NCBI RefSeq assembly: GCF_026213295.1
Contig: NC_079426.1
Location: 26,474,902-26,538,901, forward strand
Reading direction: 5' to 3'
Origin: Gadus chalcogrammus
Taxonomy: Eukaryota; Chordata; Actinopteri; Gadiformes; Gadidae
DNA: 64,000 nucleotides
The notes below the pieces were generated by a model that did no database searches, was not told where the DNA came from, and saw nothing but the letters and a program-made list of their open reading frames with translations. Made by a program: the position numbers and the translations under genes. Positions 25,203 to 37,180 of this stretch are shown piece by piece (within the stretch, counting starts at the first letter, position 1; each line of letters begins with the position of its first letter).

Positions 25203-26797
25203 CCGTCCCGGAACGCCGTCCGGCCCTGCTGCTTTCTGGGGTTCACCGCCTTCAGCGTGCGTCTGACCTCGTGTTCTGTAAGGGTGAGGCTGCTGGGGGC
25301 AGCTGGGTGTGGGGGTTTTGATGTCGCTTCCCCGCCCGGCCCCATCTCGAACCGTGGGTAGAAGGAGTTCAGCTCTTCTGCCAGCTGTGGGTTATCCCCA
25401 TCGGCGGAGAGCCTGTTGGCTTTGAAGTTGGTCATGTGCTGGACCCCCTGCCACACCCGCCTCGAGTCGTTGCTCCGGAAGCAATCTTCGATCTTGCCCT
25501 TGTACTCCGCCTTGGCCTCTTTGATGCCACGGTCCAAGTTAGCCCTGGCGATGTTATAGAGGGCCTTGTCGTTTGACCTGAAAGCGGAGTCTCTCTCCCT
25601 GAGCAGCTGCAGCACCTTTCTGTTCATCCATGGCTTTGTGTTGGGGTAAACCCGGACAGGCTTGTCCATGGTGAACGAGTCTGCACAGTTCCTGACATGT
25701 TGGAGGACCGTTGATGTGAACCGTTCCAGGTCCTCATGCTCGTATTCCTCCCATCTGGTGTCATGGAGACTGATCTGCAGTGGCGTGGAGTCTGCTGGCC
25801 AGGTTTTGACTGTCCTAGTGGTGATGGGAGCACTTTTCCTGATGGGGGTGTACGCTGGAATCAGAAGGATGGACACATGGTCTGACTTGCCTAGGTGAGC
25901 CAGCGGTCTAGCTATGTAGGCTAGTTTAATGTTGGTATAAACCTTGTCCAGTTTCTTTTCTCCCCTCGTGGCACATTTAATGTGCTGGTAGAATTTCGGA
26001 AGTACTACCTTTAGATTGACGTGATTAAAGTCCCCGGCGATGATGTGTACTGCCTCGGGGTCCATGCTCTGTTGTTTACTGATGACGTCATGTAGCTGAG
26101 CAAGTGCTATGTTCGCATCAGCATCGGGAGGAATGTAAACAGCTGTGATCAGCACGGCATTGAATTCCCTCGGGAGGTATGTAGGCCGGCATTTAACTGT
26201 GATATATTCCAACTCCGGGGAACAGTGGCTACTCACAGTTCTAGTGTTGGAGCTCCAGCTGTCTTTAGTGAAAATTAGTAAGCCGCCACCGTGATGTTTC
26301 CCACTAGCCTTAGTTCTATCAGCTCGGTGAGCTGTACGTCCCTCCAGTGCTACCGCAGAGTCGGCAATGGACACCTGGAGCCAGGTTTCCGTGAAAATAA
26401 GCACACAGCTATCCTTCACGATGTTGTTAGTTGCAACCCGCAGTCTCAGTTCGTCCATCTTGATAGCAATTGATCTAACGTTGGAGTGGAAAATATTCGG
26501 CAATGCTGGTTTGTCCGGGCATCTCTTCATCCTCGCTAACAGTCCTCCCCTGCGACCCCGTCGTTGCTTACGATCCCTTCTTCGTCGCTTTCGCTTCAGA
26601 TCCGGGACCATGAACCAACTGTCACCCGGTATCCGGGCGATGTCTTCGGGTATTCCGTGTTCGCCTAGGTACTCAGCTGAGACGGCCCTTTCACTGTGTG
26701 TACCGATCCCTAGCAAGTCGTGTCTGCTGTAGGTGTGTGCAGAGCAATTGTCTACCGATATTAAAACTAAAACTAAGACATAAATAAAACTGTGCAT
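25196..26797 (-). pseudogene. LINE AP endonuclease and linker (533 residues)
   Basis: This frame starts 13 bp inside the element's 5' end. A hydrophobic start is followed by an Arg/Lys-rich stretch and then an endonuclease/exonuclease/phosphatase fold with the signatures NVRSI, FTETWL, GDFNHV and KSDHVSILL. This domain nicks target DNA during retrotransposition. The C-terminal end reads [11 protein letters not shown] and then stops, while the adjacent frame carries the expected RT lead-in, so a one-base frameshift near 25200-25250 separates it from the RT. The frame is otherwise intact, which suggests a fairly young copy. Confidence 0.85.
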
Positions 26798-26933
26798 TAA
26801 TAAACTAGATTTTCACGGATTCCTGTGAGACCAGGTTGAATTTAAAGCTGGACAGTCACACTTACCTTTTCAAATCCGTTGAATTGCTCTTGAAGGAGTT
26901 TGATCAATCAAAGATTCACCCACGGCCGCCAAT

Positions 26934-27247
26934 ATACACTACCGTTCAAAAGTTAGGGTCTCACAGACAATGTAATGTTTTCCATCGAACAGTTTTCAGC
27001 TGTGCTAACGTAATTGCAAAAGGGTTTTCTAATCATCAATTAGCCTTCACAATTAGCTAAACAATGTACCATTAGATGGAAATAGGCCTCTGTACACCTA
27101 TGTAATATTCCATTCTATATCAGCCGTTTCCAGATAGAATAGTCACTTACCACTTTAGCAATGTCTAGACTGTATTTCTGATTAACTTATATCTTCAACT
27201 ATTTATTTTAAAAATAAGGACATTTCTAAGTGACCCCAAACTTATAA
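26934..27247. mobile_element. Tc1/mariner-like MITE, right end truncated
   Basis: It starts TACACTACCGTTCAAAAGTT and ends AAGTGACCCCAAACTT. This is the familiar fish Tc1-type pair in which the right end normally reads as the inverse of CACTACCGTTCAAAAGTTTGGGGTCA. The last terminal bases are lost into an (AT)n tract. There is no transposase. Confidence 0.75.
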
Positions 27248-27301
27248 TATATATATATATATATAGATATAGATATATATATATATATATATATATATAT
27301 C
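27241..27301. repeat. (AT)n microsatellite
   Basis: About 60 bp of TA/GATA repeats. Confidence 0.9.
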
Positions 27302-27309
27302 AAAAACTA

Positions 27310-27696
27310 TGGAGAGGTATTTCAGTGTTTGAAATACCTCTCCTGGGCATCCAACACCACATCACTGGCCAAGAAGTCTCAGCACCTCTTCTTCCTCGAG
27401 CACGAGCCCCCCCTTCCATCATGTGCTCCTTCTACAGAGGCATTATCGAAAGCATCCAGACCAGCTGCATCACTGTGTGGTATGGGAGCTGCACTGCTTC
27501 CAACCGCAAGACCCTGCAGCGCACAGTGAAGGCTGCTGGTCGGATCATCTGTGTCCTACTACCCTCCATCCTGGAAATCTACGGAGCCCGCCTCACCCGC
27601 AAAGCAACCAGCATTTTGGGTGACCCCAGCCACCCCTCACACAGCCTCCTGCGATCTGGGAGACGGTACCGCAGCCTCCGTGCCGGCTCTACCTGA
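27310..27696 (+). pseudogene. LINE reverse transcriptase C-terminal fragment
   Basis: A plus-strand frame of 123 codons carries SFYRGIIESIQTSCITVWYG, KTLQRTVKAAGRII and LLRSGRRYRSLRAGST, the C-terminal region after the RT domain in Rex1-like LINEs (compare 23871-25202 and 62632-63903). The palm domain is absent, so this is a dead 3' fragment. Confidence 0.75.
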
Positions 27697-27699
27697 CTG

Positions 27700-29355
27700 G
27701 GAAATAGTTTTTTCCACCAGCACATACAGTACACTGCGGTTCATACTGTTCAGCATGTGCGGTTGCATTCTGCGTCTCAGAATGTAACAGAGAGCCTCAT
27801 GGACAGCAGCACCTTTATGGGCCTGATTCAACTGGTGGCCTCATGGTGCCAACTTGGTCCTAATCCTAACACTAGCCACATTCAGGTCAACCAGTGTTAA
27901 GAACCAAGCAGAGGCTAGGTGAACGAACATTATAGGACCACATTCCATGTAAAAAAGTTGAAGCTAGCCATCACTACTTCTCGAACAGAAGTTCTAGAAT
28001 ATCCAAACGTAACCAGTTATTATTATTAATGGTGAAACGGCCCCAAGATGGCATCTAGGAATGTGTGTGAAGCCCTCTTTACATGAGAGAAATGTCGTCA
28101 TTCTGCAACCGTTTTGGAATTAACATCGTATCAATATTCAAACTCCCCACACTGCCCAGCGCCTCACGCCCTGGCCAACTCTGGAGAAGAATAGAGTCCA
28201 ACCCCTGTCCAGGAGTACGGTATCAGAGCTGAGACTGTGCTTAGATGTAAGCCCCACCAGACCTCACTGGTATCGCTCCAACTGCCCAGGTCTGGTCCCT
28301 CGAGGTCCCTGACCTTCACTGCCACCCATGTGGCAGCGCACCCGACCCCAGCAGGTCTTCTTGCGAGTACTGGGCCCACAGGATGGGGGGGGGGGGGGGC
28401 ATGTTGCTTCTTCGTGCGCTCACCGACGAGCCCTCCGTCTGGGCCTGGCTCCAGACGGGGGCCCGGCTCCAGACGGGGCCCTGGTCTTCCTCCAGGCAGG
28501 GTCTCTCCTTCTCGTTCAAGATTTCCCATGGGGTCTTTGTGAACCATTCTTAGCCTGGCCCCTCACCTGAGAAACTCTGCCATGGGAGACCCTACCAGGA
28601 GCACAAGGCTCCAGACACCACAGTCCTCAGGTTCACAGGGACATGCAAACCTCTCCACCAAGTTAAGGAGATGGTTACCAGAGAGGTGAATTAAACTAGA
28701 TCTGTTTATATATAATGTAGCCGTGATGACGACAGCTGAATTTTTTTTTTACTACCACTGTTATTTCCCCTGAGCTGGACTTCTGAAGAATGAACACATC
28801 AGCAAATCAGCTCTTCCAGCAGCTTAACACAATCGCACACCTCAGAGGTTCTGATACTATTTGCTTCTTTCTCACTTTTTTATCAAGTTGTTAATAATAG
28901 TTATGTGTCACCTGAAGAACATCTGAACGTTTCCTCCTCAGGTCTTTGTGAGCGCTGCTATGTGTGGATTTCCAGATCAGAGTGAATTAATTCCTATATA
29001 GACACAGGCTCCTATTTCAATCAGCAGTGCTTCCACCAGGCCCAATAAACAGCCTGTGATATACAGGGGATGAAGGGCTGTGCCAGAGCTGTTAAGACGT
29101 TACAAGGCTTAATGTGACACTGTGACCATTTGCCTGTAGAAGTTAATGGCGACAGGCCATTGATTTAAACCATTGATTTCTGCCACCGCTTGAGCCCAAC
29201 AAATTCTAGACAAATTATTTCAGTCATTGGAATGCAATTGATGGCTGGCTGGTGTTTCTGAGATATATTCAGACTGTGTTCTCATCGCTCTCCTTTTGTG
29301 ACCACACGCTGAGTTACTGACCAACAGTCTCCCCTCGCATATTTACTCAAACATT
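27700..29355. other. No recognisable gene
   Basis: About 1.65 kb of unique-looking sequence with a short G-run near 28383-28399 and only spurious frames (28164-28570, both strands, Pro/Gly-rich). Nothing I can name. Confidence 0.5.
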
Positions 29356-29855
29356 GTTTCATTCTTTATTTATATAGCACTTTTCATACACAAGGCAGAC
29401 TCAAAGTGCTTCACATATAAACATTGTTATACAATAAAATAAAATAATAGATAAGTAAAAGAAAACATATGCAAAGAAATGAGTAAAATAGAAAGTGCAA
29501 TGTATTTAAGATCAGATCAACAGTCTCTCTGGTATCCGCGTCGGGACTCCAACCCGACCTAAAAGGAACTTGGTACTTTCTCTGGGACTCCAACCCGGAT
29601 TCTAGTAACCCTTATCCTTTCTCTCTGGTATCAGATCATGTATCTTTCTGGTAAAAATAGAAAATTAAATTGAAAGTTAAAAAGGCTTTTTAGTAAAGTG
29701 CAATGTATTTAAGAAAGTGTAATGTATTTAAGAGAAAATTTAATTGAAAGTTAAAAAGGCTTTTTAGTAAGTAAAATTGAAAGTGCAATGTATTTAAGAT
29801 CAGATCAACAGTCTCTCTGGAACCCAAGTCGGGACTACAACCCGACCTAAAGGAC

Positions 29856-29998
29856 AAACTCAGGACTCTAACCCTTACAAACTCAGGACTCTAACCCTTA
29901 CACAAATACAAACTCAGGACTCTAACCCTTATACAAATACAAACTCAGGACTCTAACCCTTATACAAACAAACTCAGGACTCTAACCCTTATACAACC
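29856..29998. repeat. Minisatellite in the LINE B 3' UTR
   Basis: About four or five copies of an ACAAACTCAGGACTCTAACC-type unit of 29-31 bp. It is an expansion of the shorter units present in the 3' UTR of copy A. Confidence 0.8.
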
Positions 29999-30099
29999 TT
30001 TCGCTCTGGTATCAGATCATGTGTTTTTCTGGTAAAAATAGAAAATAAAGGGAAAGTTAAAAAGGCATTTTAGTAAAATAAAGGTAAAGTATTTAAGAT

Positions 30100-32993
30100 T
30101 TAGCAGAAAGCTAAAGCAAACATAAAAGTCTTCAATCTTGTTTTAAAGGTGCTCAGAGTTGGGGCAAGTCTTAAATCCTCAGGGTGTTTATTCCAGCTAT
30201 TTGTTGCATAGTAACTAAATCCTGCTTTCCCATGTTTCGTGTTTACTCTGGGGATAATTAACAGATTGGTCTCAGAAGATCTTAGTGTTCTAGAAGGCTT
30301 ATGTAGTGGAAGAATATCAGTTAAATATTTTGGGCCTAAACCATGTAGGGATTTATAGGTTAGCAACATGATTTTAAAATCAATTCTCTGACCCACAGGA
30401 AGCCAATGTAACGATTTAAGAATTGGTGTAATATGTTCAAATTTTTTGGTCTTTGTTAAAACTCTAGCAGCAGCATTCTGAACAAGCTGAAGCTTCCTTA
30501 GAGTTTGTTTTGGGAGACCTGTAAGGAGACCATTGCAGTAATCAAGCCTACTAGTGATAAAGGCATGTACAAGTTTTTGTAAGTCTTCGGTGGACATGAG
30601 CCCTCTAAGTCGTGCTACATTTTTAAGGTGATAATATTTTCAGATTTTGTAACTGATTTGATGTGACTTTCGAAATGTAAATCAGAATCCATGATAACCC
30701 CTAGATTTCTGGCTTTGATTGAGGTTTTCAGGGACAGAGAGTGAAGGTGTTGGGTTACTTTAAGCCTTTCCGTTTTAGCACCAAATACAATTATCTCTGT
30801 TTTATCCTCATTTAGCTGAAGGAAATTTCGGCACATCCAGTCTTTCACTTGCTCAATGCACTGGCACAGCAGATCTATGGGCCGATAGTCATTTGGTGAT
30901 AGCGATACATAGATTTGCATGTCAGCAGCATAGCAATGATGGTCAATATTGTTATTATGCATGATTTGCCATAGTGGGAGCATGTAGATGTTGAATAAAG
31001 AGGGTCCTAAGATCGAACCTTGTGGGACTCCACACATCACGTTGGTTGATTCTGATACAAAGTCGCCGATGGAAACAAAGTAGTTCCTATTTTGTAGGTA
31101 GGATCTGAACCAATTTAAGACTGTGCCTGAAAGCCCCACCCAGTTTTCTAACCTGTCCAAAAGTATTGTATGGTCTACAGCAGGGGTACTCAAGTAGAAA
31201 TGATGAGGGGCCACAATTTTTTTTTTCAGTGACTCAAGGGGCCGGTCGGTATACGTGTGACTGAGGCCGATATATGCTCTGTTTTAGACGTAACGCGTAA
31301 GCACGTAAGATACATAACCCCCCCTTGCGCGGTAAAATGTCCCCCCTTACGTGCGTCGGCCAAAATTCCTGACTATGCGACTAAAACACTACGGCCCTAC
31401 GCAGCTCGCAAAGACTGTGATTGGCCAGCTAACCACATCCTTTCAGGAGTCTCACATTTCCGGTTTTACAGCATAATAGCGCCATTTTTAAAAGGCCGTG
31501 ACAGAAGCGAATGAAGAATTTTGAAGAAGGAGAAGAAGAAAACACAAGAACGAATTATGATAATTATAAATATAAACAAGCCAGCGATTTCCACTTCCAC
31601 GCCCACAGATTCGTTCGTTGCTCCCCCTACTGTTCTGGCGGAGAATCCCCTTGCAACACGCGCAATCCTTAAGGAACCTTAAAGGAACCGTAAATCAAAA
31701 CTTGTCTAAAACAAGTCCCTTGTGTAAATTACGTGCTTACGTCTCTGCGTCTAAAACGACCCTAAATCGGCCTTGACTGCTGCTGAGATGGACTGTCTGC
31801 CTCGAGTTTGGGAGGGCTGGAGCGGTCTGTGGGCTGGAGTGCTATCTGTTTATCGTTGCAACCCCCAGCCTCGTATTGAGATCGCGGCGCGCGGTTTCAA
31901 AATAAGAGCGCCCAGCACGATTTTTTTATTTTTTTTTTTATTTTTTTTTTTATAATTAAAAAAACTTTTCAAAACAGCTCGAGGGCCATTAATAGACACC
32001 CCGCGGGCCACAAAAGGCCCGCGGGCCGCTACTTGAGTATGACTGGTCTACAGTGTCGAATGCAGCACTGAGGTCTAGTAGCATTAGTATTGAGGTTTTG
32101 CCAGAGTCTGTGTTAAGACGGATGTCGTTTACAACTTTAATGAGGGCGGTCTCAGTGCTGTGCAGGGGTCGAAATCCTGATTGGAAGGTGTCATAGCAAC
32201 CAGTTGATGCCAGGAAGTGATTAAGTTGCTGGAGGACAACTTTCTCAATGATTTTACTTATGAAGGGCAGATCTGATATTGGTCTGTAGTTGTTAATAAT
32301 AGAGGTATCTAGGCTCCGCTTTTTTAAAAGGGGTTTAATAGCTGCAGTTTTCAGGGCTTTTGGGAAGTTGCCTGACTGGAGAGAGTTGTTAACTATCTGC
32401 AATGTGTCTATTGCTAGGCAGTCAAAAACATGCTTAAAGAGGTTGGTAGGTAAAGAATCAAGGCAACAGGTGGATGGCTTTAGTTGTGTAACAGTTTCCA
32501 CAAGAGTTTTAGAGTCAATAACATTAAAGCATGCCATCCCTGCCACGTTACTTTTGCCTGAACAGGGTGGCAGTCCAACATTTTTGTTTGAAGTGGAGAT
32601 ATTGATGGCGCATCTGATGCCTTCAATTTTATCAGTATAAAAAGCCGCAAACTCATTGCATTTCTGCGTGGAATGGAGATCAGGTGGAATTTGTGTTGGG
32701 GGGTTGGTCAGTCTGTCAACAGTTGCAAATAGGGTTTTTGCATTATTATTATTGGATTTAATGATATTGGAGAAAAATGTTTCTCTAGCACTTTTTAAGT
32801 CTGAATTGTAGGCACGGAGGCTCTCTTTGTAGATATCATGGTGAATATGAAGTTTTGTTTTACGCCAGATGCGTTCAACCTTCCTGCATTCTTTTTTCTG
32901 TGCTGTTACAGAAGCAGCTTTTCTCCAGGGTGCCTTTTGCTTTCCAGAAATCGTTTTAACCTTATAAGGTGCAATGACATCCATGACTTTCAA
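30100..32993 (-). pseudogene. LINE B reverse transcriptase, broken and MITE-interrupted
   Basis: The N-terminal RT half (32993-32046) shows [31 protein letters not shown] and [10 protein letters not shown]; it continues past the MITE in the frame starting near 31170 with GVPQGSILGPSLF. A further frame at 30597-30100 holds the C-terminal NSWNKHPEDLRLAP region. The catalytic box reads Tyr-Ala-Ala-Asp instead of YADD, and there is a frame break near 30600-30615, so the copy is dead even without the MITE. Confidence 0.85.
31181..32045. mobile_element. hAT-like MITE inserted in LINE B
   Basis: It starts CAGGGGTACTCAAGTAG and ends CTACTTGAGTATGACTG, an imperfect 17-bp terminal inverted repeat. It is bounded by perfect 8-bp duplications GTCTACAG at 31173-31180 and 32046-32053, as hAT transposons make. 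The 865-bp interior has no transposase. The ends resemble Charlie-type hAT termini. Confidence 0.9.
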
Positions 32994-32999
32994 AATTTT

Positions 33000-33931
33000 C
33001 TAATTAAAGTTTTCTACAAGATCATCAGCAGAACATGGGTTGAGAGGTGGTAGTAAGGAGATGGCCTTTCTAAAAAGTACATACGATTCTTCATTGATAT
33101 ACCGTTTTTTGACAGTATTTGATTTTGTCTGTATGTCGGGAATAAAAGATATATTAAAGAAAACACAAAAGTGGTCAGACAAGGAAGGATCAGTCACAGA
33201 GAGATCAGAAACATTGAGGCCCTTTGTGATAACCAGGTCTAGAGTGTGGCCCTTACAATGAATAGTCTCTTTCACATGTTGGGACAGTTCAAATGTGTCC
33301 AAAATGGTAAAAAGTTTTTTTGCACACTTGTCATTCAAATCATCAGTATGAAAATTGAAGTCACCAGTTATAACTAGACAGTCAAAGTCTGTGGAGATGC
33401 TAGACAATAATTCTGTGAATTTTTCGAAAAAATTTGCAGAGTATGTGGGTGGCCTGTAAATAATTAATAGGAGAACTCTGGGGGAGCATTTCAATACAGC
33501 ACAAAGGTATTTGAATGATGGAAAATCACCAAATAACATCTGTTTCCCCTGAAAAACATTTTTAAATATAACAGCAACCCCTCCACCTCTTTTTCCAGAT
33601 CTACATGCATCAAAAAAGTTATAGTTGGGAGGAGCTGTCTCTATCAGAACGGTTGCACTGTTATTTTGTTCCAGCCATGTTTCAGTTAAAAACATAAAAT
33701 CCAGTTTAGAGGTGGTAATAAAATCATTAACTAAAATGATTTGTTATTAAGAGACCTAACATTAAGTAGACCCATCCTGATGGTGTTGTTGATAGGCTTT
33801 AAGGTTGTTTTTGGTTTGGAGGAAATATGTATGAGATTTGTGAGGTTAGCAGTGTGTCTAAGTTTCCCTTTGTTTACTCTCTTAGTGTTTACAGCAGGAA
33901 TGCAAAAGTTGCCATGTTTTGACATAGGCAA
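33000..33931 (-). pseudogene. LINE B AP endonuclease, frameshifted
   Basis: Two minus-strand frames (33931-33731 and 33695-33000) together cover the start region (LLNVRSLNNKS) and the endonuclease core (FLTETWLEQ, RGGGVAVIF, TGDFNFH, SLSDHFCVFF). A frame break lies at about 33695-33731. The domain nicks target DNA. Confidence 0.85.
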
Positions 33932-34339
33932 CCTTGGGTTCAGCAGATTATGCGAAACGTCCTTTATCCTTTGTCTACGGCTGAACCCTTTTTTGTCTCA
34001 GTAATACTCAGGACTACTATCAGTACAGGGGGCGGGGGGCTGGGGCTCCCTCCGCTTTGGTGTTATCCAAATAACACCAAATAACACCCAGCCCGCTGTA
34101 TTTATTGTTTGAATCAAAATATCAAAGTTATTGTCAGACAAAAGGCTTCATTACTTATCTATTCATCCATGGTTCTGTTTTACTGGAGTTGATGTAGAAA
34201 CCAAGACCATTGGACTGTTCTCTGACCTTGTGCTCAATCCCTTTTTACTGCAGAAAGCAGGGTTACAAAAAAAATGAGTCATGCATGTGTTTATCTTGCA
34301 AGAAGGCGACATGCCAACCTAGCGCATGTGTTGTTTGAG

Positions 34340-35444
34340 CAATTGTATGAGGGGCCGTTTAGGACATAACTAATTGAGACACTCTCACACACATACCTAT
34401 GAAACACTCTTACACTCACTACTGAAACCCTCACACATACATACATACTCGTCTGAAACACTTACACATACATATGAGAAACACACACGCATACATACAT
34501 ACCTCTGTGGCATATACACATACATATGAAATGCTTACATTCATACAAGTGAAACATTTATACGTATCTATCTGAAACACTCATGCAAGCACATATTTGT
34601 ATAAATGTTTCAAATGCATGAATACGTTTTTCAGTTATATGTATGTATGCTCTTACATGAGGATGTGCAAGCGTTTCACATGTAGTATTCATACCAGTAA
34701 TTTCAGTAGTGACGGTGAGAGCGTTTCAATAGTGAATGTAAGAGTGTTTCATAGGTATGTGTGCATGAAATTCCAAGGTCAAGGTCGGCATTTAAACCGG
34801 AAGGCGGGAACAAAGAGTGTCGGTTTCTAAGCCAACGGTGAAGAGCGTGACATTTCAGCCAATCTAAACCAACGGTGAAGAGCGTGACTGACATTTCAGT
34901 TTTTTTGGCTCAGATTGGCGCGCTCTGGCTGTTCAAAAATGCACTCTTTGTTCCCGCCTTCCGGTTTAAATGCCGACCTTGACCTTGGAATTTCATGCAC
35001 ACATACCTATGAAACACTCTTACATTCACTATTGAAACGCTCTCACCGTCACTACTGAAATTACTGGTATGAATACTACATGTGAAACGCTTGCACATCC
35101 TCATGTAAGAGCATACATACATATAACTGAAAAACGTATTCATACATTTGAAACATTTATACAAATATGTGCTTGCATGAGTGTTTCAGATAGATACGTA
35201 TAAATGTTTCACTCGTATGAATGTAAGCATTTCATATGTATGTGTATATGCCACAGAGGTATGTATGTATGCGTGTGTGTTTCTCATATGTATGTGTAAG
35301 TGTTTCAGAAGAGTATGTATGTATGTGTGAGTGTTTCAGTAGTGAGTGTGTGAGCGTTTCAGTAGTGAGTGTAAGAGTGTTTCATAGGTATGTGTGTGAG
35401 AGTGTCTCAATTAGTTATGTCCTAAACGGCCCCTCATACAATTG
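34340..35444. mobile_element. 1.1-kb fold-back element with ~490-bp arms
   Basis: The left arm (34340-34819) and right arm (34942-35444) are almost perfect inverses, both starting from CAATTGTATGAGGGGCCGTT. The 122-bp loop has two copies of AACGGTGAAGAGCGTGA. The arms are full of TGTTTCA / TGTATGTATG units. The same 70-odd-residue frame appears on both strands only because the arms mirror each other. A partial relative lies at 60487-60540. Confidence 0.85.
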
Positions 35445-35608
35445 GATATAAGTTCTTTGTATTTATTGTAATTCGATTTTAGACGCAATTTCCCGATGGC
35501 AGTGTAAGTGTGTCATGGAACTTATACAACGCTGAATACATCCTCAGCAAACAAAGAAGCATTTATGAATCTTAAAGACGTATGCAGAAAACATGACACA
35601 GACACATA

Positions 35609-36173
35609 TGTAACAGGGGGGGTTAGGCAGAACCCATGTGCAAGGACAGACGACAGTTGAGGACAGTTTCAAGGATTTAATTCGGTACGGGATCGGGCAG
35701 GCAGAGAGCAAACAGTAAAGTCACCGACAGGTGGGCAGGGAATCGTCGGTGGGTCTGCAGGCAAGGGGTCGGCAACGGGAGGGCAGACAGGCAGGCGAGG
35801 GGCAGGAAACAGGCAATCAGACAGGCCGGCAGGGACTCAACAACAGGCGGATGGTCAGACAGGCGAGGGGTCAGCAACGGGAGGGCAGACAGGCAGGCGA
35901 GGAGCAGGAAACAGGGAAGCAGCCAGGCCGGCAGGGACTCGACAACAGGCGGGTGGTCAGACAGGCGAGGGTTCGGAAACAGGCAGGATCAGCGTTTTAT
36001 AAACAGTTCAGGAGTTGCGGGAAAGCTCTGAGTACGAGAGACGATCAGGCAGAGACTGAGTGGAGAGAGAGGATTTCTATAGAGGGATCACAGGTGAAGG
36101 TGGTTGGGTTAATTAGGGGAGATCAGGGTTGCAGGCAGGTGAATGGGAAAACCACGGGCGGTGTGACGGGACA
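35609..36173 (-). repeat. LTR-like direct repeat, 3' copy of decayed Gypsy element
   Basis: It shares more than 85 percent identity by eye with 37181-37648, apart from an internal duplication of the CAGACAGGCAGGCGAGG-type minisatellite. On the minus strand it starts near TGTCCC and ends TGTTACA. Confidence 0.65.
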
Positions 36174-36590
36174 AACAAACAGGCAGTCAGGGGGACAGGA
36201 ACTCGGAGCTGGCTGATCCACAGTGGCAGTTCGTACTCTCTCCTCTATCTCCCAGGTGACGGAAGCGACGAGGCAGGAAGCTAGGATTATGGTGGAAGGC
36301 TTGACAGTCTCATCGGGACAATCGGGGAAATGTTGGGAGAGAGCATCAGGTTTTAGGTTACGAGAACCGGGTCGATAGCACAAGGTGAAGTTGAACCGGT
36401 CGAAGAACAGTGACCAGCGGGCCTGTCTGGAGTTCAACCTCTTGGCGGACCGGATATACTCTAGGTTCCGGTTATCGGTCCAGACCAAAACGGAACCTTG
36501 GTTCCTTCTAGCCAGTGCCTCCACTCCACTCCAAGGCCAGCTTCACCGCCAGAAACTCCCTGTTGCCGATATCATAGTTTCGGCGGGGTT
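36123..36590 (-). pseudogene. Gypsy RT connection / RNase H fragment
   Basis: A minus-strand frame shows [46 protein letters not shown], the RNase H end of a Gypsy pol. The lead-in [16 protein letters not shown] lies just upstream in a different frame (36525-36590), so there is a frameshift. The frame runs directly into the LTR-like repeat, and integrase is missing. Confidence 0.8.
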
Positions 36591-37149
36591 AGACGGCGGG
36601 AGAGAAAGGCGCAGGGGTGGATCTTCTGGTCGGTGGAAGAATGCTGGCCTTAGCCTTATTGAAGACATCCCTCAGGTCATGGTAGACTGCAGGGACCCCG
36701 GAGATGTCTGAGGCTGAAACAGGAGCGAGGGGGGAAGGCAACGGTGATTGTGTCTTAAGGCAGGAATGCAGACAGGTCACTCCCCACTCCCGGATGGAAC
36801 AGGTAGACCAGTCAATATTGGGGTTGTGCCTGGGAAGCCCGGAGTGACCCAGGATGGCAGGTTGTCTGGGGGTAGGCAGAAGCATGAACCGGATGATCTC
36901 CCTGTGACACCCCGGTAGGAGCATGTGCACAGGATTGGTTCGGGAAGTTACCCTCCCCAACACGTGTCCACCCAGGGCTCTGGCAGAGATCCGAGGCGGT
37001 AGTCTCTCAGGGTGGAGTCCCAGCCGAAGGGCAAGGGACCGATCCATGATGCTTTCGTCGGACCCTGAGTCGATGAGGGCGGTAATGGGATGGGAACCGG
37101 AAGGCAACAGGTGAGCGGCTGAAGGGAGAAGATTATGGGGCAATTGCAC
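36589..37149 (-). pseudogene. Gypsy retropepsin-like protease fragment
   Basis: The minus-strand frame has ALIDSGSDESIMD near residues 24-36, the Asp-Ser-Gly active site of a retroviral-type aspartic protease, then the region leading to the RT (PAVYHDLRDVFNKAKAS). The palm of the RT is deleted between this frame and the RNase H fragment. The frame starts soon after the putative 5' LTR with no gag between, so gag is deleted too. Confidence 0.8.
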
Positions 37150-37180
37150 AGGAAGGTGTTGCAGGTGGTAGGGTCGCCAC

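Larger units (their letters stand above)
23566..26811 (-). mobile_element. Nearly full-length non-LTR retrotransposon, Rex1/CR1-group-like
   Basis: About 3.25 kb on the minus strand with an AP endonuclease-type N-terminal part and a reverse transcriptase, ending at the 3' side in AATAAAGATCATTC (plus GAATGATCTTTATT at 23566). It sits inside a MITE. The Rex1 assignment comes from recalled similarity of the RT C-terminal motifs and is tentative; CR1/L2 superclade is safer. Confidence 0.85.
23228..26838. mobile_element. 'CGTGG'-family MITE split by a LINE
   Basis: The left part (about 23228-23565) stops at CGTCCGTGGTCATTT and the missing end (TTCACGGATTCCTGTGAGACCAGGTTG) lies at 26812-26838, beyond the LINE. 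The intact copy at 58727-59299 has these two pieces adjacent (GTCATTTCACGGATTCC). The left part itself looks composite, with an internal end-like motif near 23241-23270. Confidence 0.65.
29359..34000 (-). mobile_element. CR1/L2-group LINE copy B, interrupted by an hAT MITE
   Basis: This is a minus-strand LINE of the same family as copy A, nearly full length, with endonuclease, reverse transcriptase and 3' UTR. The 3' end is at the TTTATTTATATAGCACTTTTC side near 29359. The 5' limit is not sharp. An 865-bp MITE at 31181-32045 splits the RT. Confidence 0.85.

Noticed and set aside
23871..26797. Plus-strand frames of up to 174 residues across the LINE
   Set aside because: They are shadows of the minus-strand endonuclease and reverse transcriptase.
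34597..35164. Same 75-80 residue frame on both strands suggesting a duplicated gene
   Set aside because: It is one chance frame mirrored by the fold-back arms; composition follows the TGTATG modules.
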